Source: Triticum aestivum
Lineage: Eukaryota > Streptophyta > Magnoliopsida > Poales > Poaceae
Assembly (NCBI RefSeq): GCF_018294505.1
Contig: NC_057809.1
Location: 512,136,013 to 512,200,012, forward strand
Reading direction: 5' to 3'
Length of the DNA: 64,000 bases
The position numbers were made by a program, and so were the translations under genes. Below are positions 43,898-56,190 of the stretch, piece after piece (position 1 is the stretch's first letter; the number at the start of each line of letters is the position of its first letter). Under the pieces are notes generated by a model. It saw only the letters and a program-made list of their open reading frames with translations. It searched no databases and was not told where the DNA came from.

Positions 43898-46800
43898 ACA
43901 CTCCACCGCTATGAGAGGATCTTGTCCCGAGATCTAGGATGGCACCGGAGGAAAACGGAAGAGGAAAAGAAGAGGTAAAACTAAGTTTCTTCTTTGACAA
44001 ACGAGTGAAACCAAAGAACCTTGAGAGGCTAAACCATTTTGAGAAAATAAAACAATGGAGATGATCGAAGTTGAAAACACCATTAGAAAAGAGGAACAAG
44101 GAACATTACGAGAACCTTCTAGGTTGAAAGGCAAAAGAAAAGGATTGCAATGGACAAGAAGAACATGCAAACACTCTGGTAGAAACGAGATGTACAAGGA
44201 TCGATAAAGATCAATTATGACAACACTCCGGTTAAAACAAGATAGATAAGGAATAAGAATGATATAATTTGGATATCACTCCGACTATAAATGGAAGGAA
44301 TTGAACATGATCTTGACAAAAAAAGATGATGGGTCGAAGAGAGCAACATCACAATGCCTTCAGAAGAAAAGAATAGAAGTTAGATCATTGTAATAAAATA
44401 ATAGAGTTGAAAATGCCAACTTCTGCCACAAATGAGCTTGGAAAGCACCCTTCTAGGAAGGTTAAAACGGAGTTGTTGGAAAAAACAACAACGAAATGAA
44501 TAAGTTTGTAGTGGGCTTATGGAAAACATCTCAAAATTATGAGATGAAATTCTGCCGCTATGGAAACAATGGATTTGGATTGATATGAACAAGGAGACGA
44601 GAAACTTATCTCACTGGTAGGATAAATGAAGAACTTGGATCATTTATAAGCACCATAATTAGCAACAATCCTTAGGGAAGGCTTTAGGTGAAATATAACC
44701 CAAGATAACCCCAAAGAAGATATTGATTGGTTGAGAAGAAGTCTTGAGCAAAGAGAAAAATGATGGGTTTAGATATGTCACTCTTGAAAATATGTGAAAC
44801 ATGAAACACGAAGGGAAAATTATCAACAATGACATAACACCACCTCAAAATATAAAATAGAACAAATTGTACTTTGGGATGCAAGATGAATAATGCTTGA
44901 ACTCCTCTGAAAAGAATCTTGATGAACGCTTCTAGAAGGAGTTAAATCCTTGCTGAACCATCATGTAGAACATCCATGAATAACTCCGGTAACAAAAGGA
45001 TGATCAAGCGAAAATAAGGATGAAAAGAATAAGATTGAAGCCTTGCAATGATTAGATGAAGCTTTGCGACGAGATAAAGTGGAAGCTTGGAACTCCGGAA
45101 TGAAAGATAAAGCATCTCGAACCGAGAATTTGATGAGCCTCCGGAATAAGGAATTAATCACTTGGATGAACAAGAATAAGAATTATGTTATGCATATCCT
45201 TCACCAATTTAAATTGATGACAAACAACGGATTCGGCCTACCACTTATTCTCGTAGAAAGGATTAAGAGAGATATAGCGCAAACTTGAGGAAGGTCTTCG
45301 ATGAACCACTGGTAGGATTGAAACAACGAATGAATTGATATGATAACAAGGTAAGAGAAAATCTTGAATGAACCACCGTAAGAATTAAAAATGAAAGTGG
45401 CAAAGACACAAATCACTGGAAAGAATTGGAAAAATAATGACGATACTTGAGGGGATTTGATACATGTGGATGAATAGATCGCGAACTTATTAGAGAATAT
45501 TTGAATGATGCACCGGTAAGATTTGGAGAAAGAGAGCTGAAAGCTGAGAATGAATACTTCTGAGATGATGGTCTCTGGAGAATCAAACTAAAAAAACTCC
45601 TGAATTGCTCCAGATGGGTGAAAAGAATTCTCACAATTGAAAACAATTATGAGAGGATGGCATCCATCTTGAACTTCGCGTCTTTGAGAGAACAGATAAC
45701 ATTTCAAGGAAAAACTCTTCTTCGGTCTTCAAATGTTGAGAATGATGTCGAAAACCACCACTGAGAATTGTTTAGACACTCCAGGAGAATCAAAAGCGAA
45801 GAGGTTGAGCCAACGATGAAAGAATTTTGAAAGATCTTGGAGAAAGACATATGACTGATGGTAAATCATTCTTACGTCAAACATTGAAATGAAATTTAGA
45901 ATAGCTCCGAGAAAAATTTGAAGAGTCAAGTAAGATCCTGGGAAAAGACCTGTGGGTTAGGTCCCACTCAAATGATACACCGTTGAATGATTTAAAAGAG
46001 AGCATGTCCTGATTGAATTAAATGGCTTGAATGAGATAACAATCTCGAAAGAGCTTAAATGAATACAGAGTGCAAACACGAATCTTTGAGATATCTTCAG
46101 CACTTCGGATATTAATAGAGAGATGAACGATTAAGAGGTGCACCGGCTTGGTAAGAGCATTTGAAATGAGGAAAAAAATGATATGATCAACAAAACTTGA
46201 ATTGAATCCACCGGAGAAGATAAAAGAAACGAGGAATGATGAACTTGAAGCTCCGTTAGTATCTTCCTGAGAATCACCGGATAAGAACATTGAAGAAAAA
46301 GAATGGAGAGACTTCACATGAATAAAATGGATACTTGATTAAGATATATGAGTTGTTGAAGAAAAAGGGTGGGAGAGCGGGAAAACAAATACAACTTGGG
46401 ACGAATAAAACAAATAACGTTGAGAAGACTTTGAGTTGATCTTGCGGATGTTGAAAATGATCGGATCCACTTGACGAGAAACACGCCGATTGGAAAGAAT
46501 TGACATGACAACCTCAATGATCAAGAAGGATTAGTATTCACATAGAAATATGATAACACCACTTAGGCAAGGTATGGAATCAACATTTGACTTCAAAGCA
46601 ACTCGAATACCACAACTGAAAACAAAAACAAAGGATTGGCTTACAGAATAAGCCGGAACAAACATATGATAGAGATTTCATCTGAAGTTTTCATGGTGGG
46701 GCCCACATAGGCTCGATCATACAGCACCATCATGTACAAAGCAGTGCACATGACATACGAAGCATCCCCGAGTCAGCATAGCAAGGACTCTTTAAGACAC

Positions 46801-47554
46801 AACGAGACCAGTGTAAAACCAACCGTGGATAGGCGGACCACTAGACGTCGAACCCCAATCTCATATCATGCATCTGTCGGAAAGATATCCTAAGAGCTAC
46901 TTGAATTCCCACTTATAAACTCCCGAAACTTTCCAATTATGCAATCAGGTGTTGGGGATATAGGGGAAGCATAATATCTCACCCAAACTAACAATACCTA
47001 CATCCAGCTGTATCCATCCTTCAACACATAACCAAGAAACCTTCGGAAATCATTTACCTCAACCTTCAAAAAGCATCCGTTATATGAGTTATGGCAATAC
47101 TCCCGAACTCCCGCCCCAGTACTGGGTGGCGCCGAGGTTATCTCACCAACAACTGCATAAAGGAGATTTTCGATGTCGGCGAAACTCAGGTATTCCAGAA
47201 CTACAATGATAAAATTGTGACGAAAACACCTCAGAGCTCAACTCCCCGGGACACTTCCACAACCCCTAAATGTCAGGAGGCACCAAGAACAATGTTCTTG
47301 TCACGAAACCATCAGAGCGATTCCAAAATACTCGCGTGATCCTAAATTTTTTTAGTGAAATTTGAGGAGAGAAGAGTCAAAACTCTACGTCAGGAGGCCT
47401 CACCAGAGCGACGAAGGGACTGAAGAGTAAAAAGAATCCTACTCTTCGATAAATATAATCCTATAAGACTGAAAACATTTTTCTAGACTCAACAACGCCA
47501 GCGATTCGATCAAGCAGGGGGCTCCTAAGTCGGGGAAGGCTCTGATTACCAACT
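43898..47554 (-). other. LARD internal domain, non-coding
   Basis: No gag, protease, RT or integrase motif occurs on either strand in 3.66 kb. The plus strand is strikingly rich in A and G between about 43900 and 46600, so element RNA would be rich in U and C. Short phrases such as CACTCCGG and GAACCACCGG recur irregularly. LARD interiors are known to be conserved without coding capacity and are thought to fold as RNA; that is family knowledge, not shown here. Confidence 0.75.
47538..47553 (-). other. LARD primer binding site
   Basis: The minus strand reads GTTGGTAATCAGAGCC directly downstream of the 5' LTR. It equals the tRNA-iMet-type site TGGTATCAGAGC with one extra A. It fixes the minus orientation. 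Confidence 0.7.
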
Positions 47555-50500
47555 TGTAACACCCATGATGCGGCTATATCTCCCACATGTCGAAGCACGA
47601 CTTAGAGGCATAACCGCATAGTAGGCATGTCGCAAGAGGGGTAATCTTTACACATCCCATGTACTGAATAAGAAAGGGATAAAGAGTTGGCTTACAATCG
47701 CCACTTCACACAATACATGAATATAGCATTACATCATCCAGAATACAATCAAGGTCCGACTACGGAACCAAATAAAAGAAGACCCCCCTAATGCAACAGA
47801 TCCCCGATCGCCCCGACTGGGCTCCACTACTGATCAACTAGAAATGAAACAACACAACGAACACGATCTTCATCGAGCTCCTCCTTGAGCTCGGTTGCGT
47901 CACCTGCACGATATCATCGACACCTGCAAACTGGTTTTGGAAGTAAACTTTGAGTCACGGGGACTCAGCAATATCACACCCTCGCGATCAAGACTATTTA
48001 AGCTTATGGGTAGGAAAAGCTAGTGAGGTGGAGCTACAGCAAGCACTAGCATATATGGTGGTTAACTTACGCAAATGAGAGCGAGAAGAGAAGCAAAGCA
48101 CGATCGTGAACTAGAAGTGATCAAGAAGTGGTCCTGAAACTACTTACGTTCAAGCATAACTCTAACACCGTGTTCACTTCCCGGACCCCGCCGAGAAGAG
48201 ACCATCACGGCTACACACGCGGTTGATGCATTTTAATTAAGTTAAGTGTCAAGTTCTCTACCACCGGATATTAACAAATTCCCATCTGCCCATAACCGCG
48301 GGCACGACTTTCGAAAGTTCAAAACCCTGCAGGGGTGTCCCAACTTAGCCATCAAGCTCTCACGGTCAACGAAGGATATTCCTTCTCCCAGGACGACCCG
48401 ATCAGACTCGGAATCTAGGTTACAAGACATTTCGACAATGGTAAAACAAGACCAGCAAAGCCGCCTGAATGTGCCGACAAATCCCAATAGGAGCTGCACA
48501 TATCTCGTTCTCAGGGCACACCGGATTGTCCAAGGTTCCAGTAGGCCAACCCAGAGTTGCCCCTGGTGGTCACCGGCTACTGACAGGTTGGACCAACACT
48601 CAGAGGAGCACTGGCCAAGGGGTTTAAAATAAAGATGACCCTTGAGTCTGCAGAACCCAAGGGAAAAGGGCTTAGGTGGCAAATGGTAAAACCAAGGTTG
48701 GGCCTTGCTGGAGGAGTTTTATTCAAAGCGAACTGTCAAGGGGGTCCCATTCCCCCAACCGTGTAAGGAACACAAAATCAAGGAACATAACACCGGTATG
48801 ACGGAGACTAGGACAGCAAGAGTGGAACAAAACACTAGGCATAAGGCTGAGCCTTCCACCCTTTACCAAGTATATAAGATGCATTAATTAAATAATAGAT
48901 ATTGTGATATCCCAACAATAAACATGTTCCAACAAGGAACAACTCCAATCTTCACCTGCAACTAGCAACGCTATAAGAGGGGCTGAGCAAAGCGGTAACA
49001 TAGCCAAACAACGGTTTGCTAGGACAAGGTGGGTTAGAGGCTTGACATGGCAATATGGGAGGCATGATAAAGCATGTGGTAGGTATCACGGCATAGGCAA
49101 AGAAAAAGAGCGAGCAACTAGCAAGCAAAGATAGAAGTGATTTTGAGGGTATGGTCATCTTGCTTGAGATCCCGCAAGGAAGAAGAACGAGTCCATGAAG
49201 ACAAACGGACATAGCCGAACGGATCCTCACAACTCCGGAACGAAACCGAAGCTAACGAGACAGGCAACCCGGAAAGAAGCAAGCAACATAGTAAACAATC
49301 ATCACATAAGCATGGCACGATGTGCAAACAAGTATGATGCATGTCCGGTTTAAAGAGGCATGGCATGGCAAAGTGCAACAAACAACACTACAAATTAAGT
49401 GGAGCTCAATATGCCACGGAGTTGCATATTGAAGAAAACACCACATGACTTATTTACTTCTCTCTTGTTTAGGTACTCAACAATATTAAATGTTGGTTAG
49501 CATGGCAAGAGGTGAAGCATAGTAAAACTACCTATCTAGGCAAGTTTAAATGAAGCCGAAACAACAAGCAACAATTCTGGTAAAACCTCATATGCATTTA
49601 TCAATTTGGTGCAACAACAATTTTAAACATTTAAATGTTATTATCATGATGCGGATGACATGTGCAAGTTTAATGCAATTTTTTATTAAAAGTTGACATG
49701 AGCATGATGAGAGCATTTGTGTCACCGTGGTAGAAAGAAAGGGGCGCCACGGCGACGAAACGGAAATGATGCCGCGACAACATTCCGATGATCCGGTAGC
49801 TCACGGGGATACTGGTGCAAAAGAAAGTGGCTGCGAGTGTGTCATGCAAGAAGATGGGGTGCTCCCGGATTCCGGGTTCCCACATGACGCTGGCAAGGAA
49901 AAAGAGGGGCTTCGTGCAACGAACAACTCAGACACGGAGCAACACACGGTCCAACTCATACATTGTAAGCATTCATCCACAGGCGTCGTCTCGGTGGTAT
50001 ACCTTCGAAGCATGCGTTTCGAGCGGAACGAGTTCGTAGAGGGAAGTAGGCGTTTCTCGCGATGGTAGTTGAACTTGACGTTCGCATTACATGGGTCTTC
50101 GGCGACGGTCGTCGTACATGGTCCAGAGTGGTACTTGCATCTTTGGACTTGTCGGTCTCGATTCTTGCGACGGTAGCGGTATACGTTTCGTTTTCGGAGA
50201 GGTACTTAACTAATCCAATGTCCTCGGGGCGACGGTAGTTGTACATGGTCCACGAGACGTCAATCGTTTGGGGTCTGACTTGCGGGTCTTGCCGACATGA
50301 GGGGTACTTGGCGTTTTTGTGTAGACGAACTTGGCGCATCCGAAGGGTCACACTTGTCGTCGTGGGAACTTGGTGAATCCGAGGTCCTCGAGGTCGACGG
50401 TAGTTGTACATCTCATAGTGGAACTTGACGGATCTGAGGACTCCGATGTAGTGGTACTTGGTGTCTCATCGTGTAGTCGTTTGTCGTAGTTAGACTTGAC

Positions 50501-52023
50501 AAAATGCACACCGGCTATAGTCATGGTACTTGGCGGCTGAAAACACACAACGTGGGCACACGAACTTGCCGTAGGTAAGTTCTCCGGGGACGGCCTTCGA
50601 GTTTGCCAGCGTGTGAAGCAGGGAAAGCGGCGGCAGCGTCAGGACATGGCAGCAAGGCGAGGCGGCGCTTCTGATGGGGGGGTTCGGCGAGATGGGAACT
50701 GCAGGCACGGGAAACAACGGGGATCCACCGGATCTGACGAGGGGATCCGGTCCCCGATGGTGCGAGTTGAACAGGACGACAACGGGGCCTTCGAAGCCTT
50801 GCTAGAGGCGTGCGAGCGCGAAGAAGATGCAAGCGATGAGGAGGGTTCGAGATGGAGATGCCTGTGTGGCAAGGAGCGCTCGGGCTGCGGCTTGCTCGCC
50901 GGTAATGCCTGGAGGCGGAAGTCGCCGGCGCTAGGAGGTGAGGTAGCAGGCCGGTGCCGGGGTTTGTGCGGTCGAAGGCCACGGCCGCGGGGCGGAGCTT
51001 GGCGGCGTCTCCCTGTCAGAGATGAAGATGGGGAGGCGTGGAGGACGCTGGCGCGGGCGGATGTCGGGGCCGGAGCTCCTGGCCGTAGTGGCGCGGCGCC
51101 GGAGCAGGGTCCAGCGACGAGGAGGAAGTCGAGGTCCTAGAGCAGGGCGACAGGGTACGCTGCATGAGGGAGAGAGCGAAAAGAGGGAAGAGTCCTGCGA
51201 GCGAGAGGAAGAGGGAGGGGAAGGGGAGATAGAGCGAGGCAGCACGCTCGCTGTCCCCTGGCGGCGCAGGGGAGAGATCGAGAGAGAGAGAGAGAGGGGA
51301 GATGGGATCGGGTGTGCTAGGGTTACCACGGGGCGCAGCTGGGCCTTGGAGGCCGGCCCAGAGGAGAATGGGGCTGCGCCTAGATCTTGGCTGGCTCTCT
51401 CTCTCCCTCTTATTCCCTCTCTTTCCCTTCTAAAGCCTAGATAAAAAATAGCAAAGGAAAGAAAAAGAAAGGAAGGGTGGAGACAGGATTTAGGCATGGG
51501 GATAAATTTCCTGGACTCGCAAAAAATGTGCACGGTCCGAGAAAATAGAAAAGGTCAAGTTTGAAAGATTAAATTCAAATTCCTTTGAATTTAATTCAAA
51601 AGGCTTGAACTAGGACAGGTTTTTCAAAGTGCCCAAGAATGTTGAGAATTTTAGATGGAGCTCCGGAAAATGACGAAAGGACATATGGCAAAGTTAGAGG
51701 CCAAGAGTTTTGATAACTAAAGCATTGGGATTTTTGCAAGTGTGTTATGGTGAATTTGAAATTAAAGAAATATTGAATATAGCTCCCTACTATCAGGAGG
51801 ATATATTTTAAAGAGAAACCACCATGTGAGTTCCCTCGATTTAAATGGATCAAAGATCCATGACATTTATTTAGTTGAGTTAAGAAAAAGAAATGACATG
51901 ATGGCATGATGACATGATGCAATGCACATGATGCAATGATGAATGCAATAGACAAAAGAAAATCACACAACGAAACTCAGAAAACATGGAACACGTCTGA
52001 AGCTCCGGTCTTGGGGTGTCACA
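47555..52023 (-). repeat. LARD 5' LTR, complete (4469 bp)
   Basis: On the minus strand it begins TGTGACACCCCAAG (52023) and ends GGGTGTTACA (47555), with TGTGACACCC/GGGTGTTACA as near-inverted ends. About 49450-50556 and 50719-52023 match the broken 3' LTR. The block 50060-50500 has a GG(T/A)ACTTG phrase about every 30-50 bp. Several frames over 100 codons exist here on both strands, but they shift between LTR copies and match no family I know. Confidence 0.9.
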
Positions 52024-54128
52024 GTGCAGTGGAGGATCCACTAATTCAAGTTACCAGGGGCGAACATTTAACTTAAAAAATACGAAGGCACTTGTACTCC
52101 GGAAATCAACATAACTTGAGAAATGTGAAGCTACATGCACTTTGAAAACCAGCTAATGATCCAAAGTAGTTCAGATTATAAACACTAAATGATGCAAGCA
52201 CCAAAAAACATAAAATGCAACATGGTGTACAAGGAGTACAAACATGGTCTGTACCTGCTTGAATTATTCGTTCTCTGGCTGAACATATCGAAGTGTAATT
52301 GCACCTATCACCAGTGCGTAAACTGCATATCAATATATCTATCCTGCACAAGTATGCCAATAGTTTCAAACAACATATTAGAAAAGTATTTATGCTATGT
52401 TCTCATGATACGGGGACTTTCTGGTAGATGGCCTCGACGTTTCCTCAAGCCATGGAAATGCACTATAATTTGCTTGTCATCAATGCCTGCACATCTCTAT
52501 GTCTCTCTCAACATAGCAGATCATCATTAGACACTAAATCCTTCAATAGGAGCTTGCAAAATGCTTGCATTAGATGCCTCATTAGACACTGTATGTTCAT
52601 CACCAGGAGCATTTAAAATGTTTGCATCAAAACCTGCATTGGCAGTTTGTTCATTAGACACTTCAGGCTCAAGAACAACATGAGCTTGGATGTTTGCACC
52701 GGAAACTTGATTAGATACATCAGATTCAGTCAGTTAAGTATTAATTGGGGGATTTATAAAATAAGTAGAAATTGGTTTCCTTTTCTCATAGATTCCCTAC
52801 ATCCAAGCAGTTTTACAACACCGTCAGGTTTAACTATTGGCCAGAAATTGAAGAGTTGAATTAGATATAATCAGGGATGTGATGTACCTGCTCGTTGTGC
52901 ATGCTACTCTTGCAAGCTGCGACTGTCCGTTTGCGCAAGCTCGATGCCATGCATGTGTTGCGCCGCTGCCTCCCACGCAGGCTACACCCAGGGTTGGATC
53001 TTTATCTTCTTGTCCTTCCGTTCGCTTGAAGCCCGACGACCACCCTCCAACAGGGCGCGAGGAAGTGCTGTGTCGGTCTGTCCAGCGGCGGCTAGGTTAG
53101 GAGCGAACCAGACTGGAGGCTGGAGCAGATGAATTGGGATTTTTCCTACTGTCGATTGATATGGGAGGCGCTCGTTCGGGCCGCGAGCCTGCTATAGGGC
53201 CTTCCTTGCACTTATGTTATTGGCCTATCCAAATTGAAACATTTTTCTTCATTTTTTATATTGCCCGCTCGTGCGTTGGGATGAACAAAACTAGCCTGGG
53301 CCAACCTGGACGACTCAAACTAGGTGCACACTTTCGAGCCACCCGAGGCAGCCGCCCATACCAGCCCCTATGGTGGCGTCGCCCCTTTTGCGTGTATGAT
53401 AGGGGTAGTGAAAAATATTCCAGTGGCGCTTTTGATTTACCCACAGAATGGTTGAATTGCTTGTTTCTATGAACTAAGTTCGCCAATAATGTGAAGGATG
53501 TCAGTCTTTTCATTCTATTGTAGACTACTTAGATCTCGATATGCTAAAAGTAATCGCATGAAATATACAGTAAAAGCTAGTGTGATGTGTGTGGCTACAA
53601 CTAGTCTAACTACACGTCCTCATATAACATATCAAGGACGCACCATCTTACCAGATTAACCATTCGACTTAGCAATGCAGTGTGGGAAGAAAGAAGTATT
53701 GGGATTGCGTATCCAAGCAATTGATGCCATGGACTCCTTCGTACAACCTTGTAAGCGAAAACAAAGTTGTAGTGTGCCTGTACAAAGAACTAGCATAAGT
53801 TCAGTTACCTGCTTCTCGGAATTTTAGTTAGCCACTTATTGCAAAATTGTTCAATTACATTGCTTGGCTTAATTTAGTTTGCTACTGATTACATAATGCC
53901 ACAGCCTGTTAATCCTATTATATAATGCACCTATCTATGTGTTTGATACTTACTGTTAAGAATTACCTGTTTGCCTGAACTTAAATAGCTACTTGTTTGT
54001 TTAACTGCTTTGCTGCTGCGATAATGGGTTACAATGATTCTAATAACTACTTTTCAGGATCGAATTGAAACTCTTTAATTCCTTGTTTGTTTAACTAGTT
54101 TGCTGTTATAACTCCTAGTTGAGATGTT
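52024..54128 (+). other. CACTA right arm, 5' part, mostly unassigned
   Basis: Sequence resumes as CACTA DNA after the LARD. It is AT-rich with no transposase motif. A minus-strand stretch (52530-52735) is open and repetitive, listed separately. The plus strand near 52879-53132 and 53134-53472 has open frames of 60-112 codons without recognisable motifs. Confidence 0.5.
52530..52735 (-). other. Open minus-strand stretch with repeated VSNE-type units
   Basis: About 68 codons are open on the minus strand, ending at TAA near 52530. They contain three loose repeats of a Val-Ser-Asn-(Glu/Gln) unit followed by Asn-Ala-x-Ile-x-x-Ala. It has no ATG at its start. It could be an old exon of a gene opposite to the CACTA gene, or chance in a repeated DNA unit. 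Confidence 0.3.
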
Positions 54129-54497
54129 TTGCTAACTTCAACTTTTCTGAATCCAATCGGAACTTTAATGGCAAAACAAGTTAGCCCAAGATCAAAGAGC
54201 GAGGTCCCCATGGACGTTGTATCATCCCACAGCAGTGGCACCGGCCCAATCGTGCATTATGAATTGTCAACTGCTGATGCTCTAGAGGCTAAACTAGTGG
54301 TAGAAAGAGATTCTGCTTCTGCACTTAGAGATGAAGTTGACATGTTGAGGAAGCAAACAGCACAATCAGTAGCAGTACTCAAGACAACCATTAAATATTT
54401 GGCAGATTTCAAAATGAAGCAAGCTGAGACTGACCACATTGTTAAGGTCCTGAAGGAAAAAAGGAAATTAAATTCCCACTTGGTAAATCATAGGTGA
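54129..54497 (+). pseudogene. Coiled-coil terminal exon, second copy of a CACTA accessory gene tail
   Basis: Open from 54129 to TGA at 54495-54497; the coding part may start at the ATG near 54168. A coiled coil covers about 54270-54460 with LEAKLVVERDSASALRDEV and LRKQTAQ. The pattern LxAERxSAxxLRxEVxxLRK also occurs in the last exon of the gene at 60363-60764. No matching upstream exons were found before it, so it is probably the tail of a truncated copy. No partner or function can be shown. Confidence 0.5.
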
Positions 54498-55931
54498 AAT
54501 GTTCTTTCCATCGTTGAATAACCTTTGTGTTGTTTGTTCATATAATCAATCAAACCATTTGTTTTAGAGATCATGTAATAATTGTTTTTTTTGTAATTTT
54601 ATTTGAGCACAAGTCTGTATTAATTGATAAGACTCGGAGACATTTCATTTTGATTGTAGTGCCAGACCAACAAATATGCCAATCGGGCTGAATGTGCATT
54701 CAACAATAATAGTAGTATAGATGGACCATAAGTGGCACGCATCGGAAATGGCCAAGATGCTTTAGTAGCTTGGCTAAAAAAGGATGATGTTGTAGCAAAG
54801 AAAAGTACAGCGGCCTGGCTTATGTATGTTAGTTGATATTATTGATCCATATACTCTATAAGTGTTTATATGTCTGTTAGTTCTGTACATTCTTGGTTGA
54901 TTCACTCGGTATTTGAATCTTGATACATCATTTGTGTACATATCTAAATGGGGGTACACATTATGCTGCGTGTGACATTTGAGTTGGACATGAAGTGTTC
55001 CAAATATTCGAATTCACCTTAAACTGGATTCTAGCTTCTGAATTTGAGTATCGGCATTTGTAAACCATATTCATATATGACAGTGGAATACATCTTTGTC
55101 GTCCTTTTGAAGATATATAAAAACACATAGAATGATTTATAAAGATTCGTATAGGAATACAAAATGGATTCGAATTTAGTTTCTAGGGTAAACGTGAATG
55201 CTTATTGTCCCAAAATTCAAAAGAAGTGGCAAAATGTCCACTCCCACATCGGCTGCCCGAACCAAAGTGTTTGGGAGATGGAAATTACAATCCATCGGCC
55301 TGATCTCCACTGCTCTAAATAGGGGTAGGATAGTAACTTCAATAAGACGTGACACAATCGCCTCTGAGCCCATTCCGACACGGTGGGCGCCAAACATGGG
55401 CGTCAAAACACATTTGATTCAAGCTCATCCGAAAGACCTTTGTTTCTCCCTCCATTTCCCCATTCATACACGATGGGCGGCAAAACAAACTCAACTCGGC
55501 TGAAATCGATGTAGGCAAATATTTTCAATAGGGACAAGTTTGTAACTTCACTCAGACGTGACACAACCGCCCTACCTGTCAGCCCCGTTCATACACCGTG
55601 GGTGCCAACCATGGGCGCCAACCACCCTCTCCTCGCCCACAATCGCTCTAGGCAAATATTGGCAAGATGCGAGATTACCGTCGTATCCCCAACCGACGAG
55701 ACATCCAAATTTTAAACGGGGGCTAAGTTCGTAACTTTCCCATATTTCAGACAGGCGCGTCCCAAAAACATGGTTCCCCGTACCTCTCCCTCCATTTTCC
55801 CATTCATACACCGTCATGCTAGAACACCATCCCCACACCAACCTCCGTCCGCCACCCCATCCATCGCCGCCGTCCTCCACCACATCCATCGCCGCCGTCC
55901 TCCACCACATCCATCACCACCGTCCTCCACC
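54498..55931 (+). other. Intergenic CACTA sequence and probable 5' region of the accessory gene
   Basis: AT-rich to about 55190. Then a repeated block follows: units near 55321-55410 and 55535-55620 share TAGTAACTTCA/TTGTAACTTCA, AGACGTGACACAA and GGGCGCCAA. CTCCCTCCATTT(T/C)CCCATTCATACAC occurs at about 55448 and 55787. These repeats lie just upstream of the first exon and could hold its promoter; no clear TATA box was seen. Confidence 0.5.
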
Positions 55932-56190
55932 ATGCCGGAGCGCCTACCAAGACCGCATCATCCACTGCTAGAGATGGACATTTCTCATCCACGGCGACGG
56001 ACCAAGAACCTTGCATCACGTCCTCTCGCTTCATCGGCGCCATTGTCCTCTTTGCCGGGGCCGCTCACACGACCTTCTCTTCCACCGCAACGGGATTTAT
56101 CCCCCGATGCACCCGTCTACCATCGCAGATCTGCTTCAACGCCACCGACAGCCATCGCACCCCTGATGCCTACACGGCGCCGCAAGAGAG

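Larger units (their letters stand above)
23684..52023 (-). mobile_element. LARD-type LTR retrotransposon (Sukkula/Erika-like) nested in the CACTA
   Basis: Minus orientation: complete 5' LTR 52023-47555 (4469 bp), primer site near 47553-47538, interior 47554-43898 (3657 bp) without gag or pol, then the 3' LTR from 43897 leftward. LTRs near 4.5 kb around a 3.5-kb non-coding interior are the published dimensions of barley LARDs. The 3' LTR keeps only parts matching 49450-50556 and 50719-52023 of the 5' LTR. It lacks the first 1.9 kb on the left and 162 bp in the middle. Such an element must borrow proteins from an autonomous relative. The family name is from memory. Confidence 0.85.

Noticed and set aside
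43898..47554. Search for a decayed gag-pol in the LARD interior
   Set aside because: No zinc knuckle, DTG, YVDD or integrase motif was seen on either strand.
49727..50411. Plus frame of 113 and minus frame of 151 codons
   Set aside because: Part of the LARD LTR. The plus frame recurs at 23960-24301, but it shows no domain and lies in repeated GGTACTTG-type sequence.
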